A stretch of 64,000 bases of DNA from contig WNNJ02001307.1 of the NCBI GenBank assembly GCA_012934845.2, forward strand, positions 62,001-126,000, written 5' to 3'. How positions within the stretch are numbered: the first letter of the stretch is position 1; each line of letters opens with the position of its first letter. Origin of the DNA: Pomphorhynchus laevis (lineage: Eukaryota; Acanthocephala; Palaeacanthocephala; Echinorhynchida; Pomphorhynchidae). The notes below the pieces were generated by a model. It was given only the letters and a program-made list of their open reading frames with translations. It had not been told where the DNA came from and made no database searches. Both the position numbers and the translations under genes were made by a program. Positions 42,352 to 55,634 of the stretch are shown piece by piece.

Positions 42352-43678
42352 CTAATTTAAACGAATGTATTAAGCTTAAAATATCAAAAATCTTTCTGAA
42401 ATTAATAAATTGATAATATCACATATAATAAAACCACATTTTATCGAATAACAATTAAAAAATACACATTTTGAATTTAATAAAATAATCTAAAACCTTT
42501 ATTTAAATACAAAATTTAATCTATTTTAAATATACAAAAGTGTTAACATCTTGAATTTTTCTCGATTATTAATTTATAAGTAAATTAAATAGATTGGCTT
42601 TTTTATAGTCAGTACTATTAATAAATATAAAAACCAACTCTTGTTGAGTTTAAAAACCTCTGGCTGTGGAACACAAATTTAGATATCAATAGTGGCTGAT
42701 ATTATAGACGCATCGAATCTTTGTGATATTATATTTACAAAAAATTTTAATATTTTTTTTATCATTTAATAAACAGCGTTTGGCGCACAAATATTCTGGA
42801 CACAATTCTGGAAATATTCTTGGATATTGAATTATTATACGTAATTTGTTTCAAAGAATAAAATTAAATTACTTTTTATAATTAGTTTACACAATAACAG
42901 TTGAATATTAAAACCAACAAATTTATAATTAAGTAACAACGACAATTTCTTGACAAGAAAAAATATAAGTAACACAAGATTTTTCTTGTTAACCACTGGC
43001 CGAGTGTGGGGTCGTGGAGGCAGTGCACGAACCAAACTACTCCAGACATTAGTCGCTTGGAGTTTAAATTAATCTTAAGATGTTAATTAATAGTTAATTG
43101 TTTTATTAATTGCGAGTCTCTCTTAAGAGTTTTTATGGAACTCCGCTATTCAATTCAAATATAAATAGTATGACTTAAGTCAGTTATGAATAAGTTTTGA
43201 CTAAAGTCAATGAATATTTTCATCGACTACTATTGAGGAAATTACCATTGATTAGTATTAACCATTTTTTGCAATTAAAAAATCGTATAATGTTATTTAA
43301 CAATTCTTAAATAACATCTCTTAATAACATCAATTATTAAAATGGAAATTGTTAAAATACTTTAAAAATAATAAATATTATTTAGAATATATATTTATAA
43401 TTTGTTATATATTTATCTATAAAACTTTATTATATTCAATTAAGTAAACAATTGAATATTTAAATATCTTTTGAAAATCGCATGCTAAATGATTCTTATT
43501 AAAGAAATACAATTATTTAAGGCATTTATTTCAAACAGCTAAATAATACAAAAAATGAAAAATAGATTCTCAGCAAAAAAAATAATATAATATTTAAACT
43601 GTTTTGTAACTGATAGGTTAATTATTTAAAACAGATGTTCATATTGAAACAAGCAACATTTAACTTTGTTTTACATAC

Positions 43679-43750
43679 AGCCATCTCATACGAACGAAGG
43701 AAACAAATATTGGATAGTCATCAAATGTTTCTCCGTATTGTTCTATAACT
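43679..43750 (-). CDS. LRR gene exon m
   Basis: 72 bp after CTCTTTTAG and before GTATGT, phase 2-2. Encodes VIEQYGETFDDYPIFVSFVR. Diverged, recognised mainly by length, phase and splice sites. Confidence 0.6.
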
Positions 43751-45328
43751 CTAAAAGAGATTTGTATAAGAAACTTAAAAAATGATTAAATTGAGAAAAT
43801 AGAGTTATATGTTTAAATATTTTCTTTTTATAAAATGATAATAATATTATTATTAATGCTTGTACAGTTATGAGAGAAAAGTAAATTGTAGATACCGTCG
43901 CTTATATTATAATACATTATAATATATAATGTCATAAAGGTGTGATCGAACCAGCATAGATTACATAAATTGTCGCATATTATACTGATGTATAACATGC
44001 GACATTGATATTTAGCTTAAATATTAAAGTAGTTTAGAAATTAAACATTGTTGCGAAATGTAATTTAAAAATAAGATCATTTTAAACGTTTGAAATTTCA
44101 ATTATTCAATAATTTCAATTATTGCAATTCATAAAATGACTGAATCAAACGATTAAGCAAATTTTATCAATATTCTAAAAACGTAATTTTTGTGTTATTT
44201 AAATATTACATAACGTTAATAAAATATATTATCTTAATAACAAATTTGGCAAGCGTTTTAGAACCATCCTGCTTTCGGTGATTCGTAAGCTTGTTTAAGT
44301 CGAATACGGCTGTTAAGTTCATTGAAATAGTAAAGTTCAGTATACTTAAATAAAGTAACAGTGTTTTAATTAATAATAAAATAAATCCAATATATTAATT
44401 ATGACAAAAAATTTAGGTATGCTGGGATTTACAATTTCGTGTTATTTGGAAGCCTGATTCGACTTAAAAAAGTTCAAGAACGTTTCAAAGAGAGCATGTT
44501 TGGCTCTTTTTACCTGTATCACGTGTGTTATTAAGAGAAGAGGTTCAAGTGGCATTTGGTGCATCTGGATTATAAAGTAATTGCAATTTTTGAAAAAGAA
44601 AATGCAGTTATTTTAAATAACTGCAAAATCAAGAACAATTAGTTACTACACAACAAATGATATAGCAAATATAAACTTTAATATAAAATAATATAAACGT
44701 ATTATTATGTTTACTATTTCATATTATTTATATCTTGCAATAGAAAATTTGTTTCTTAATGTTATGCATATTAAACATATGAATATATGAGCCTAATGTT
44801 CATATATATGAGCCTATAACTTAAAAATATATGCTCAATAAATGTATCAGTTATAGTGTCCTCTGTAATGCAGATACGGTAGTATAAATCTTATATTTTT
44901 AGTTAGAATAACTAATGCATTAGTCAGAATTTCTGACTAATATGTTGTGTTGTAAAAGTATTTGAAATACATTAACATCGCCATTAAATGCTAATGACAA
45001 TAATAGAAACGAAGTGAAATCAGCTCGTTGAAATGACGACGTAAGAACTATTTGCTTTTAAAAGAAACTACGATTGTAATAGTCACGAAACAATATATGG
45101 ATTAATAATACCAAAATCGTTTTATTTGACAGAATCGATATGAAAATTTAATTGCATCGTGGATTTCGACTGAATTTTTAGCATTGATTTTTTTATGCAT
45201 CATCATACATTTGGTGAAGCAGAGTATGTACTCATACAAATTGACAATTAAATTAAGAAATAAATGATAATTCTGAATTAATATTTAAAAACAAAGTAAA
45301 CACGATCATGGTTTATGAATTTGCTTAC

Positions 45329-45394
45329 AATTTAGTTAAGCACGGCAATATTAGATGAAATGGCGTTATCACATGATAAGATGATGCAATTTTC
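45329..45394 (-). CDS. LRR gene exon l
   Basis: 66 bp after ACACTTTCAG and before GTAAGC, phase 2-2. Encodes KIASSYHVITPFHLILPCLT. Diverged LRR-like, hydrophobic. Confidence 0.55.
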
Positions 45395-46357
45395 CTGAAA
45401 GTGTAAAAAGCATTAAAAATGACATTTTTTCAGTTCACTCTATATTTATTTAAAAATTACAGAAAGACTATCAAAATGATTTGACATGACAAGTAGGTAA
45501 TCATGATTACTAATAATATACGTTTTCCCGGATGCATAGTTTATAATGACAAATACAGAACGCCAGTAAAGTATAATAACTTATCATTCTCCGTTTTCGA
45601 AAAATGGTAATTTAGATTATTAATACAAAAATCTATTAATAATTTTTAATAATTGCAAAATAAAGTACAATTAATCACTGCATAACAAAAAATTCAGAGA
45701 AAATAATACTGTCTATCATATATAAACTTTTATTGTTTACTATTTTATATTATTTTATATTTTGCAAAAAAAACGTGTACTCTTTCGACAAGTCGAAATT
45801 AAGACAAAATTGCATTAATCTGGTCGTTGGAAAATTTGTTTCTTAATGCTTTGCACATAATGCAAAAATATATTAAATATAATGCTACATACAGTGTCCT
45901 GCTTAAGTATTTGGCAAAATACTTAATCATTACAACATGCCAAATGTGGTAATCTGTGTGTTCAGAAAAATGAATATGTTCAATGAATATATGATCTTAA
46001 TGAATATATGAGCTTGATGAATATTTGCTATATATGGGGTTAGATATGCGCTTACAAAATATATATTCCATAAATTCAAATCGTTGTAATGTGATTTGCA
46101 ATGCAGGATATGCATACATAAAGATGTGTATCCATAACTTTTCTCAATATTAAGTATTTCATACTCAGGAGGTAGGCTAACTATAGCAGTGTGTAAATAA
46201 TCTAAGAGTAGTTTGTATAATGCTGGATGGTGATTTATTTCTACACGTTTTCATCTCTATTGGGTTTCCTATCAATAAATAAATTTATTATTAATATAAT
46301 ATCTTAAAATAAAATAATATAATATTGAAATAATTTAAGCTGGGAAGCATGTTTCTT

Positions 46358-46436
46358 TCAAACACTGATGATTCCACAACGTGTGCTATTATCAAAAATT
46401 AAAAGATGATTATACCAAGTAGTTTTATCTAAACCA
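46358..46436 (-). CDS. Possible alternative terminal LRR exon with stop
   Basis: 79 bp after CAATCTTAG, phase 2 start, open for 25 codons (GLDKTTWYNHLLIFDNSTRC) then TGA at 46360-46358. AATAAA on the minus strand is at 46284-46289. If real, the locus would be two tandem LRR genes (exons a-k and l-v). Confidence 0.3.
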
Positions 46437-46508
46437 CTAAGATTGTTATTTGTGAATTTTAATTGTAATTTTTCATATATATCCGGAGAGTAGTTCCATC
46501 AATATTTA

Positions 46509-46669
46509 AGTTTCAGAATTGCAACAGAACTTTACGACACTTTAACTTGAGATGATGTAGTGTTTTAAAAATTCAATCATAAACGTATTTTTCACTGACT
46601 ATCTTCTAAAGGTTATATTGATATTCAAAATGATAAGTGTGAGTTCATCAAAAACATTGATGAACTTTC
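46509..46669. repeat. 161-bp direct repeat, copy 1
   Basis: From AGTTTCAGAATTGCAACAGA to CATTGATGAACTTTC, identical by eye to 47604-47764. The flanks also share TATATCCG(A/G)AGA-CAGTTCCATCAATATT at about 46481 and 46674. Confidence 0.9.
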
Positions 46670-47603
46670 GAAATATATCCGAAGAACAGTTCCATCAATA
46701 TTAAAGTCAGATCATATTGTTGTATGATTTAGCGAAAAAAGTCGATTAGAAAATGCAAGAACTCAGATAAGCTAGAGTCAACGTATGTTATACTATAAAT
46801 AAATTAAAAATAATGTTAAATAAAAATTCATTACACAACAATATATTACTTGCAAAATTTTAATATCCACACATATTATTCTGCTTATATACATTAATAT
46901 CTCATTAATAACACTTATCATATCGATAAGCTAATTTAATACACTTTATATATAATTTAATATATTTTAATATACTACATTCTACATTAATATACTTAAA
47001 TCTATGATAGTTAATACTGATTGAAATGGATAAGTTTAGCTCTTTGACGATAATAATAAAGTAGTATATTCCTGGCAATATATTTATATATAATCGAAAA
47101 TTACTGCTTATATATCCTTATATTTTATCATTAACGCACGAATTTTATCTTACGCTTATAAATTAATAATATATTAATTTACTTTGACTAGTAAATTAAA
47201 TCATTTTACTTGTAAAAATTTAACATTTAATATTTAGAGTAAATGGTGAAATGTTTAGAATATCAGAAATTAAAATAAAGAATGCGCTAACTAGAATTAA
47301 GGATAATGTAAATATTCGATCTTATGCTTAAATATAGTAATTAAAATAATCATTTAATACGAAAATTTAATTTAAATTGTAAATTAAACAATATTGCTTG
47401 AAAAAACACATCAATAAATGTATTTATATAATAAGGGTTGAAATTATTACGAATCTAAATTATGTTTCAATTAATAGAAATACTGTCAAACAGACAATAA
47501 TACTACTTGTAAATATTGCAACTTGATATCGCTGTTGTCAAGACTAATAAGCTATATTGTGTCAATAGTATATATTCATAACTATAGAAAAATATTGTCC
47601 TAC

Positions 47604-47764
47604 AGTTTCAGAATTGCAACAGAACTTTACGACACTTTAACTTGAGATGATGTAGTGTTTTAAAAATTCAATCATAAACGTATTTTTCACTGACTATCTT
47701 CTAAAGGTTATATTGATATTCAAAATGATAAGTGTGAGTTCATCAAAAACATTGATGAACTTTC
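47604..47764. repeat. 161-bp direct repeat, copy 2
   Basis: Identical by eye to 46509-46669. The absence of differences in intron-like AT-rich DNA implies a recent duplication or gene conversion. Confidence 0.9.
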
Positions 47765-47765
47765 A

Positions 47766-48142
47766 AAATTATTTTAGGGGAATCATATCAGTATTTTAAT
47801 ATACTGATTAGGGGAATATGTTTCGTACGCGCTTCTTGGACGGCTACAGTAGAATTGGGCAGGCGTTTGATTTAAGATTTCCATATGAAATAAATGCTGC
47901 TCGATCTGAATAAAGCTGAGTACATAGTCAGAGGATATACGATACACTATATAAGACAACAAATTGTAAAATTGTATAGTTGGTCCGGAGCTATAACGTC
48001 AGCCACTATTTTATTGGATTTTAGTTGCAAAAACGAGCGTATTTCGTTACTAGAGCAATATCCGCTTTAGTCGTTAAAGTTTCCCCGTAATATCACCAGT
48101 AGATTTCCAAAGTTATATTAGGGGAATCAAATCAGTATTTCA
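47766..48142. repeat. Segment bracketed by a short direct repeat
   Basis: TTAGGGGAATCATATCAGTATTT at 47773 recurs as TTAGGGGAATCAAATCAGTATTT at about 48118, with a partial copy at 47807. The 300 bp between are less AT-rich than the surroundings and unrecognised. Could be a small insertion with its target duplication. Confidence 0.45.
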
Positions 48143-49387
48143 AAATGTAACAAATATTTATATAATAATTTTAATATCATATTATTTGATATACTATTTA
48201 AAATAATATCTTATTTATATAATCATACTATTAGGTGCATTTAATATTTCCAAATATCAAATATATTGACTTTAGAAATAAAATTACTTTTGAAACAAGT
48301 TCAAATATTAATATTTACGCTTTAATGAATAGGTTATTTTGGAGAATATCGGTAGGACAATCGGCATTGTATGGATTTCTAGAAAATAAAAAAAATATTC
48401 AGGTTTTAGAAACAAATATTTCGTGAGATACACCTTTAAATTAATTTACAATAATCGATTTTTAAATTTTGGAGAAAAATGTCGTCGACTGTTTAATATC
48501 AAATTGTTAGAAATAATTCTCTACAATTTCATTGTGCAATCAAAATTGTAAAGAATGAATTTCAGCGTGTACTGGAACATCATTTAAATAAAATCGCATT
48601 CCGTTGGAAATCATCATATTTCGTGCAAATGGCTGAGTTAAAGAAATAATCATAGATTATTTTAAGAGGAATTTGATCAGGGAGTAGCACTAAGATTAGT
48701 TTCGGCAATTAATTTTGAAAATTGTACGCTCTTTAAATATTACAAAACTCATATTGTATGCGGTTATTAACTGATCGCATAAATCTACGAGACACTATAT
48801 AAAGATGGGAAATGCATTATTGGAGAAATGTGTCCTGAATAATAGGTCTTTAGTAGCATCTAACGAGAAACAATACATTTATCAATCATCCAGACAGTAT
48901 ATAGCAGTCATAATTACAAGCAAGGTGAAGTGAACCAGAAACAATAGGTCCTTCGAGCATTTGTTAAGAAAACAAATGCTCTTTGTTTGATGTTTTTCCA
49001 AAATCATACGTCGATAATTTCAGATACGTGTAGTTGATATACAAGGAAAAATAAAAGTATAGGTGATAGGAAAAATAAAAGTATAACCACTTGCGTTATT
49101 CGATGGCTGATATACTCAAAAAAATTAAAAGCATATGAAATTAATTTAATTAAAGCATTTTAATAGCAAAATGGTTATGCCCATTTTTCAATATGCCCAT
49201 TTTTCAAATGGCTATGCAAATAATAAAAATATAAGTCGTGCAGTAGAAAAAATCTGATTGCGTTACATATCTCGAAAGCATTTTGATGAATAAACATTAA
49301 TTAAACATTTAAAGATATTTATGTTTAAATTGACGAGATGCAGTAGATACAAGTACATTATTATTTAAAAGTTAGATAGCAACTTAC
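48143..49387. other. AT-rich intron sequence
   Basis: Between LRR exon k and the repeats. Short ORFs only, none LRR-like. Confidence 0.35.
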
Positions 49388-49459
49388 ATAAAAAAAGAAT
49401 TTATCAATTTGGCATTGAATTGTAAACTATCGATTCTCATGCATTTACTGTTCAGGCAC
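49388..49459 (-). CDS. LRR gene exon k
   Basis: 72 bp after AATTCTTAG and before GTAAGT, phase 2-2. Encodes CLNSKCMRIDSLQFNAKLIN. LRR-like core CMRIDSLQF. Confidence 0.65.
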
Positions 49460-49748
49460 CTAAGAATTAAACATTGAAATTGTAAGTTTGCGAAATAATA
49501 TTGATTATAATAATATAAATTATATTGATTTCATACGCATTACGATTTTTTGTAACAGATTTGAAACATTTCAATAGTATTAAAATGGCAAGGTCATGAT
49601 ACGTAACAGTGCGAAAAAAAAGAAACATTCAAAAATCGTAATTAAAATTGTATACTAAAGTAATTCAAATTAAGATCGCTTTATAAAACGAAACTATTAT
49701 AAAATAACAAAACCTATACAGTATATATTCAGCTAAGGAATTACTTAC

Positions 49749-49808
49749 AGAACTACAAGATTCGTAAGGTTCTTTATCAGCACAGAAGGAATAGAAGTAT
49801 TACTGATG
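49749..49808 (-). CDS. LRR gene exon j
   Basis: 60 bp after GAATATTTAG and before GTAAGT, phase 2-2. Encodes ISNTSIPSVLIKNLTNLVV, a good LRR with NLTNL ending. Confidence 0.7.
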
Positions 49809-49981
49809 CTAAATATTCAAATAGTATGTAAAATTCTTTCTTGCTAAAACGGTTGGCTACTTTAGATATTCATTCGTTCCACTGTCAAAACTGATAACAT
49901 CAGAAATGTCGCTAAAATGGAGAACGAATTATACATTTGATGCAAAGCATTTGAATAGCAAATTAAATTAAACCAATTTAC

Positions 49982-50053
49982 ATTATTCGTAACTTATAGA
50001 GATTGCGAATATTGGTAAGATCAAGATATTTCAGCGGATTTCCAGAAAGATTT
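49982..50053 (-). CDS. LRR gene exon i
   Basis: 72 bp after GGCTGTTTAG and before GTAAAT, phase 2-2. Encodes NLSGNPLKYLDLTNIRNLYK. Clear LRR (NLSGNPL). Confidence 0.78.
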
Positions 50054-50233
50054 CTAAACAGCCTATTGTAAATTTCAAAAAAAAACATCTAAAAGTTACA
50101 GGATTTCCAGAGTTGGTGGTATAATGTCCAGAGAAGTTTCGATAAAATGAATATCACTTTCGACTAGGTATCTAAGCATCAACGTTATAATATAGATTAT
50201 TTAATTCTATTAAGTATTTTACTAATTACTTAC

Positions 50234-50305
50234 AACACCCGTAAGTCAGGCACCTGACTAGCCAATGAGCAATTCAAAGTATACAACTCAAAATTTTGCA
50301 AATGT
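50234..50305 (-). CDS. LRR gene exon h
   Basis: 72 bp after CCATTTTAG and before GTAAGT, phase 2-2. Encodes HLQNFELYTLNCSLASQVPD, ending LRV. Clear LRR ending (VPDLRVL). Confidence 0.75.
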
Positions 50306-50349
50306 CTAAAATGGCAAGTTTAATTGACACACAAATTCTTTACATTTAC

Positions 50350-50403
50350 AATTTCTTTAATTTTATCCATCGAGTTGTCACAATCATTGCAAAAAGTTTC
50401 TTA
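50350..50403 (-). CDS. LRR gene exon g
   Basis: 54 bp after CTGATAATAG and before GTAAAT, phase 2-2. Encodes KKLFAMIVTTRWIKLKK. Shorter than a full repeat; the phase agrees with neighbours only 44 bp and 72 bp away. Confidence 0.55.
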
Positions 50404-50475
50404 CTATTATCAGGCTGAATTACTGTCCTGCAAAAATACATTGTGCCACATGAAGACAAAAAGAGGTTATCTTAC

Positions 50476-50529
50476 AGTTCTAACAAAGTTGAGTTCAACT
50501 GAGTCAATTGTTTGGAATCCGACAAATGG
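50476..50529 (-). CDS. LRR gene exon f
   Basis: 54 bp after GAATGCTAG and before GTAAGA, phase 2-2. Encodes HLSDSKQLTQLNSTLLE. Same length as exon g; QLTQL is LRR-like. Confidence 0.6.
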
Positions 50530-50549
50530 CTAGCATTCTTTATATATCT

Positions 50550-51305
50550 AAACAACAGATTAAAATGAAAAATAATCAATTGCAGAGAACAAAGTTTGCA
50601 TTTTACGTCGAATCTTATATAAAATAAAATTAATAATTTGTTAATTATTTTAATTAACTTTTAATTTCATTTAATAAACTTTTAATTTAATTAAAGTTAA
50701 TTTCATTTATTTAAAGGAAATGTAATATAAAATTAATATAAAATTTAAGGAAATAAAAAATTCCTTTAAATAAAGAATTATTTATATCAATTTTATATAA
50801 TATTTTAAATATATTATTAATATAAGTATTAATATAAATATTTATATTAATATAAATATAGGAATGTTATGTATTTACAATGTGATGTAAAAATAAGAAA
50901 ACTTGAAATGTTGGATAATTTTATATTTTATATTTTTGAAAACGTAAAATAACTTTATCTACAAAAATTGTATGCATTTATTCCATCAATCACAATTGTA
51001 GACTAATGTTTGAAATGACGAAGCTTTTTGCCAACGGGTGTAGCAGAACAAATTATCCTTCCTTTTTAAGGAACTTAGAACTATAATGAAGTTTCGTATT
51101 AATAAAACGTATAACAGTCTTTTTGAAATTCAAGGATAGTGTAGATCAAGATGTGTTTATTAGCTTCTATGCTCGGTTTATTGTAATATGGCCTGTACCG
51201 GCTCTTACTAGTATTTAAATGCTCAATAAATTGACGTGTTCGGTTTAATTTGCACTCACAAATTTTGCTGTTTCAAGATGTCGTATCTACAGCATATACA
51301 ACGAG
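50550..51305. other. AT-rich intron part before LINE C3
   Basis: TTAAATTAA runs up to 50870; no exon recognised. Confidence 0.35.
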
Positions 51306-53560
51306 ATGATGATCATGTTTCAACCATTGTGCATATCTGATCCTGCTCTATCCGACCACTTCCTTGTTGCATGTTCTCTCCCTTTGTTAAAAATCAATGT
51401 TCCTTCGAAAATTATCTCGTGTCGTTCTTGGAAATTCCTCGACTTTTCCCTTCTTCGCTCTCATATTAACCGCTCTCCGTTAATGTATCCTTCTTCTATC
51501 TACCAATCCCCTAATTACTTATGTACCCTCTTTGACAATGTATTTTGCTCTATCCTCGATGAAATTCTTCCTTTTAAAACTTTTGTTCAACCACGGCAAA
51601 ATCTTGCAACATGGTTCGACTCTGAGTGTGTGACTTCAAAACGCCTCCTGCGTCGTTCTTTCAGAACTTATCATCGTTATCTCAGACTATCTTCAGAACT
51701 TGATTCATCCTTTTATCGTAACCAATTCTTTGCTCTTCGTCGTTCGCATAGGCAACTTCTGCGTTCTAAGGCACATAGTTTTTGGCGAAGCAAACTGGCT
51801 TTCGCTAATGACTCTCGAACTAAATGAAAAACTCTTAATTCTCTACTTTCTCGTTCCTCTGTCACCTCCACTCTTGATCCTTCTCAATTCTCCGATTACC
51901 TAATTTCAAAAACTGTTTCTCTAATCGATTCGATCATCGTCCTTCCACAAACTTATTGTATCTCGTCTGTTCTTATCCCTGAGTTCTTTTATCTACTTGC
52001 GGTATCTGAAGATGAGGTATCTTGCCTTCTTATTTCGTTAACTTGTAAGTCCTCTCCTGCCGATCCCATCCCTACTCAAATTTTCAAATTGTTGTCAACA
52101 GACTTCACACCTTTCCTTACCAGCCTCTTTAACTCGTCAATAGTGAATGGAATATTTCCTGTTCTTTGAAAAACGTCCATTGTTCGTCCCCTACTTAAAA
52201 AGCCCTCTCTTGACCCCTCTCTTCCTTCATCTTATCGTTCAATATCAATTCTACCAACCTTATCTAAAATTCTTCAACACCTTGTCTTAGCTCAGATAAA
52301 CAAGTATCTCTCTTCATCGCAGCTCTACCTTTCTTTTCAATCTGCTTTCCGCTCCAATCATTCCACCGAACTAGCATGTCATAAAGTATTTTCTGATCTG
52401 CTCTCCGCTCGTGACAAAGGACTGTGTAGTGTGGTAATATCGCTCGATCTTTCATCTGCATTCGACATTGTCGATCACAAAATCCTTATTTTTCGTCTTC
52501 GCTATCACTATGGTTTCTCTTCGTCCACCTTGGCTTGGTTCTCTTCGTATCTCTCCGATCGATCATTTTCCGTCCATTCTAATTCAATGTCTTCTCCTCT
52601 ATCTTCTCTCTCTTGTGGTGTACCTCAAGGTTCTGTACTTGGCCCTATTCTATTTACGCTTCTTCTTGGAGATTTATCTTGTATAACTAGTAAATTCTGC
52701 TTCAGGGTAATGCAGTACGCTGATGATATACTTCTTTATTCTCATTCGTCTCCTCATTCCCTAAGCCAACTTTTCGTATCCGCATCTAATTGTCTTCGTG
52801 CTCTATCAGAACATCTAATTTCTTTGCGCATGTCCCTAAATCCTACCAAATCTAAAGTGTTATGGATTTTACCCTCCACTGTTTCTGTTATTCCTCCATC
52901 TCTGTATCTTCAGAACACAATTATTCTTGCTGTAGATAAACTAGTATTTCTAGGTATTCACTTCGACAATAACCTGCATCTCGATCCCTTCATTCGTGAT
53001 AAAACTAGGTCTTCAAATATTCTTCTCCGTGATATTCGTCTCGTCAGAAATTCTCTAGATTTTAGTTCTTGTAAATCTCTTATCTCCTCCCTTCTTTTCC
53101 CACGTATTGATTACTGTCTTAGCCTTCTCGTCTTCTCTTCAAAGTCATCCCTTAAACCTCTTCAACGCCTCATTAACACTGCGGTGCGCATCCTTTTTCG
53201 ACTTCGTAAATTCGATCATATATCTTCATATTTATCCAAACTTGGATGGCTAAGTATTGAACATCGCGTTCGTTTTCGTCTGCTTTGCCTGACTTATCGC
53301 CTTCTCCATTGTAATTCTCCTTCTTATCTTTATCTGCCAACTCTAAGTGAATCTCGCTATCTTTCTACTCACCTACGTTCCTGCGATTCTCTTCTGCTAC
53401 ACGTACCTATTCACTCAACCAATTTCGGCCGTCGATCCCTACATATCGCTGCTCCTCTCCTTTGGAATTCCTTACCTAATCATCTGCGATCATCATCCTC
53501 ACTCCGATTTTTCAAAAAGCAGCTAAAATCGATGCTACTAAACGATTAACTTTTTTATCT
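51306..53560 (+). pseudogene. LINE family C copy C3 (L2-like), complete RT with two in-frame stops
   Basis: One reading frame from the end of the endonuclease (DPALSDHFLV) through the linker to the RT: STSLSLPSSY-type fingers, SVVISLDLSSAFDIVDHKIL, CGVPQGSVLGPILFTLLL, MQYADDILLYS. The C-terminal region (FPRIDYCLSLLVFSSKSSL, LFRLRKFDHISSYLSKLGW, LWNSLPNHLRSS) ends at 53549. TGA stops interrupt at 51825 and 52167; the second probably replaces Trp. The endonuclease is truncated before its catalytic Asp-Asn motif. Members C1 and C2 lie at 31.2-35.6 kb. Confidence 0.88.
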
Positions 53561-53639
53561 GTTTTGCTTTTGTGGGCTTGTAAGCACACAGTCTGTGTGC
53601 ATTTGCCACATTAAAAAACTTTCATACAACTTTCATGTT

Positions 53640-54315
53640 TAAAAGATCTGAAGAGAACAATAGAGGCAGCAAAATATAAGACAGGAGAAAGTGGGGAACC
53701 TTTAGGCACACCTGTAATAGGGTGGAACTGACGTACATCAGGGTGTCTTCAAAGAAGAACCGCTTGGTATACAGCAATATCTCCACCCTGTTAACAATTC
53801 TCGCAAGCAGCCAGAGGTACCTGAGATAGGAGATAACGAATGAAATAGGGATGCAGTCAAATACTGCAAAATGTCAAGAAAAACCGCTACATCAAGCTGA
53901 TGACTGTTATCCTGACAAAACTGATGCACTTTTCCAATTTCTAAATGGACCAAGCGTCCTTTGACAAATCCATGAAAACTCGGTAGGATTAAGTTACGCC
54001 TACTTAAATAGTCGCGGATTCTACACGCAAGCGCTTTTCTTAGATGGTGATAAGGGAATTTGGAGTCGAAATGGACCGCGAGTCTTTAAGGCTTGAAATC
54101 GATTTTTTCTTAGGTAAAAATATACGTCGGCTACAATTGATGCGGGCTACATCTAATGGTGTGCTAAACGTATTGTGACGGCTACTTATCTTCTTTGATC
54201 GGCTGTCAAAAGCTGACAAATCTTAGTAGAGAGTAGAGCAACGAATTTGGAGATGCCCGGAAGTGGGTCCCATGATTTAAGGATATCCGTAACAGATAAG
54301 TCTCTGCTCTTAAAT
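53640..54315 (-). pseudogene. LINE family A relic (copy A4), RT fingers and palm part
   Basis: The minus strand reads SRDLSVTDILKSWDPLPGIS near 54310, then heavily frameshifted ADQRR, FMD, KLEKCISF, and near 53720 VRQFHPITGVPKGSPLSPVL, where VPQGS has become VPKGS. It stops before the YADD motif. Confidence 0.8.
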
Positions 54316-55630
54316 CGATAAATTGAATTATTTGGTTTAATTTGTTGTGTGGTGTTGTTTAATCTTAGTTTACTCTATCAGAAGCTAGATACACGCTACA
54401 AGATCTAATATCTGTGTCCTTGGAACCTTCTTGTGTATGATCAACTGTTGTCTGAGTCGTTGATGCCGAGTTTGCTTCATAAACAACTGTTTTTATAAGA
54501 GCTGGTAATTTTTTGCCGTAGTAACTTACATTAGAAATTATTTTGCTTACACGCTAACCAAGCGATATTTTTATGAGTATGATTGAGCCAAAACTACCGG
54601 GCGTGATCCTAGTGTTCAAAGGTCGTGGCACTAAGAATATGGCTTACTAAGTTTGACTGGTTATTTGCCTTCAAGAATAATCGGCTTAAGAGAAGGCACT
54701 ACTGCTCATGATCCTATCGGCACTTTCCGTGTTATTAGAAATAACCAAGTACAAAGAAGAACGATAACGAAATCAAACGTTGTCTAAAAGGCATTCGATT
54801 TTGATCCGTCTTCTGACCTATAATAGCTTACAAGAAAATCATTACAAGAATAAATGCTAAACAAGAATAAAGTGTTCATAGAACTAGCGTGATCAAGACA
54901 ACAACGGGTGTTGTCAAGAACCCACGAAGCAATGACTGATTCGTGTTATCAGATTGGTGAAATAATTCGGAAAAAATCTGCAGATTGGAAATGTACAGCG
55001 AAATGGAGCAATAGTACAGTTACATGAATTCTATCTGAATCTACTGTCATGTAGATAAAGTTACGCCATGTGTACAAAGTTCGTCATATTATGGAACTGG
55101 CAGCTTATGATATGATGAGAATATGTGAAACCATGGAAATTACGACAGTTTTTCATCTAGAAAGCGACAAAGAACAAACCAAGCAAGACAATAAATCCCG
55201 GTACAGACAAACCGAGCAAGATACCAAATAAGGTGCGAATAAACACAAGTAAAAATACATGCTTTTTAAAATAAAATGTGTAGGTTTAATGTAGTTTTAT
55301 GCGTAATGTAACACTATAAAATGCAATATTTCTCCGAAAATTTACTTCGGACTTTACAAATACAATTTTTATAAGCTCTCAATGTTCGAACTGAATCAAA
55401 CTTTTAAAAGTGCGATTTGTACAAACATACGTAGAGTATTTTTCTATTTATTATGAGATTTTTAATGTTTCGCATTTAAAATATATAAATAAATTAAAAA
55501 GAAACGACTAAAGTTTGGAGTAAATCAACCTTGGATATTATATATATATGCATGCCAGAGAAGCATCTCGGACAATGCAGTTTCTGGATATCATGATGGA
55601 AGGTTTCATATACTGTGTGAAATCTGGTAA
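54316..55630. other. Unclassified interval, no gene recognised
   Basis: Base composition is less AT-biased at 54320-55250 than in the surrounding introns, and stops occur in all frames. A decayed transposon is likely, but I could not assign a family. Confidence 0.35.
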
Positions 55631-55634
55631 TCCT

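Noticed and set aside
42960-43035. tRNA-like A box (TGGCCGAGTGTGG) within a GC-richer patch
   Set aside because: No matching B box at the right distance on either strand and no cloverleaf.
44405-44470. Possible 30-bp LRR exon (RIRLPNNTKL) on the minus strand
   Set aside because: Splice sites and phase fit, but it is too short to carry an LRR and could easily be chance.
46056-46115. Minus-strand MHILHCK segment before GTAAGC as a first exon
   Set aside because: The donor phase is wrong for joining to the phase-2 array, and the peptide is not a convincing signal sequence.
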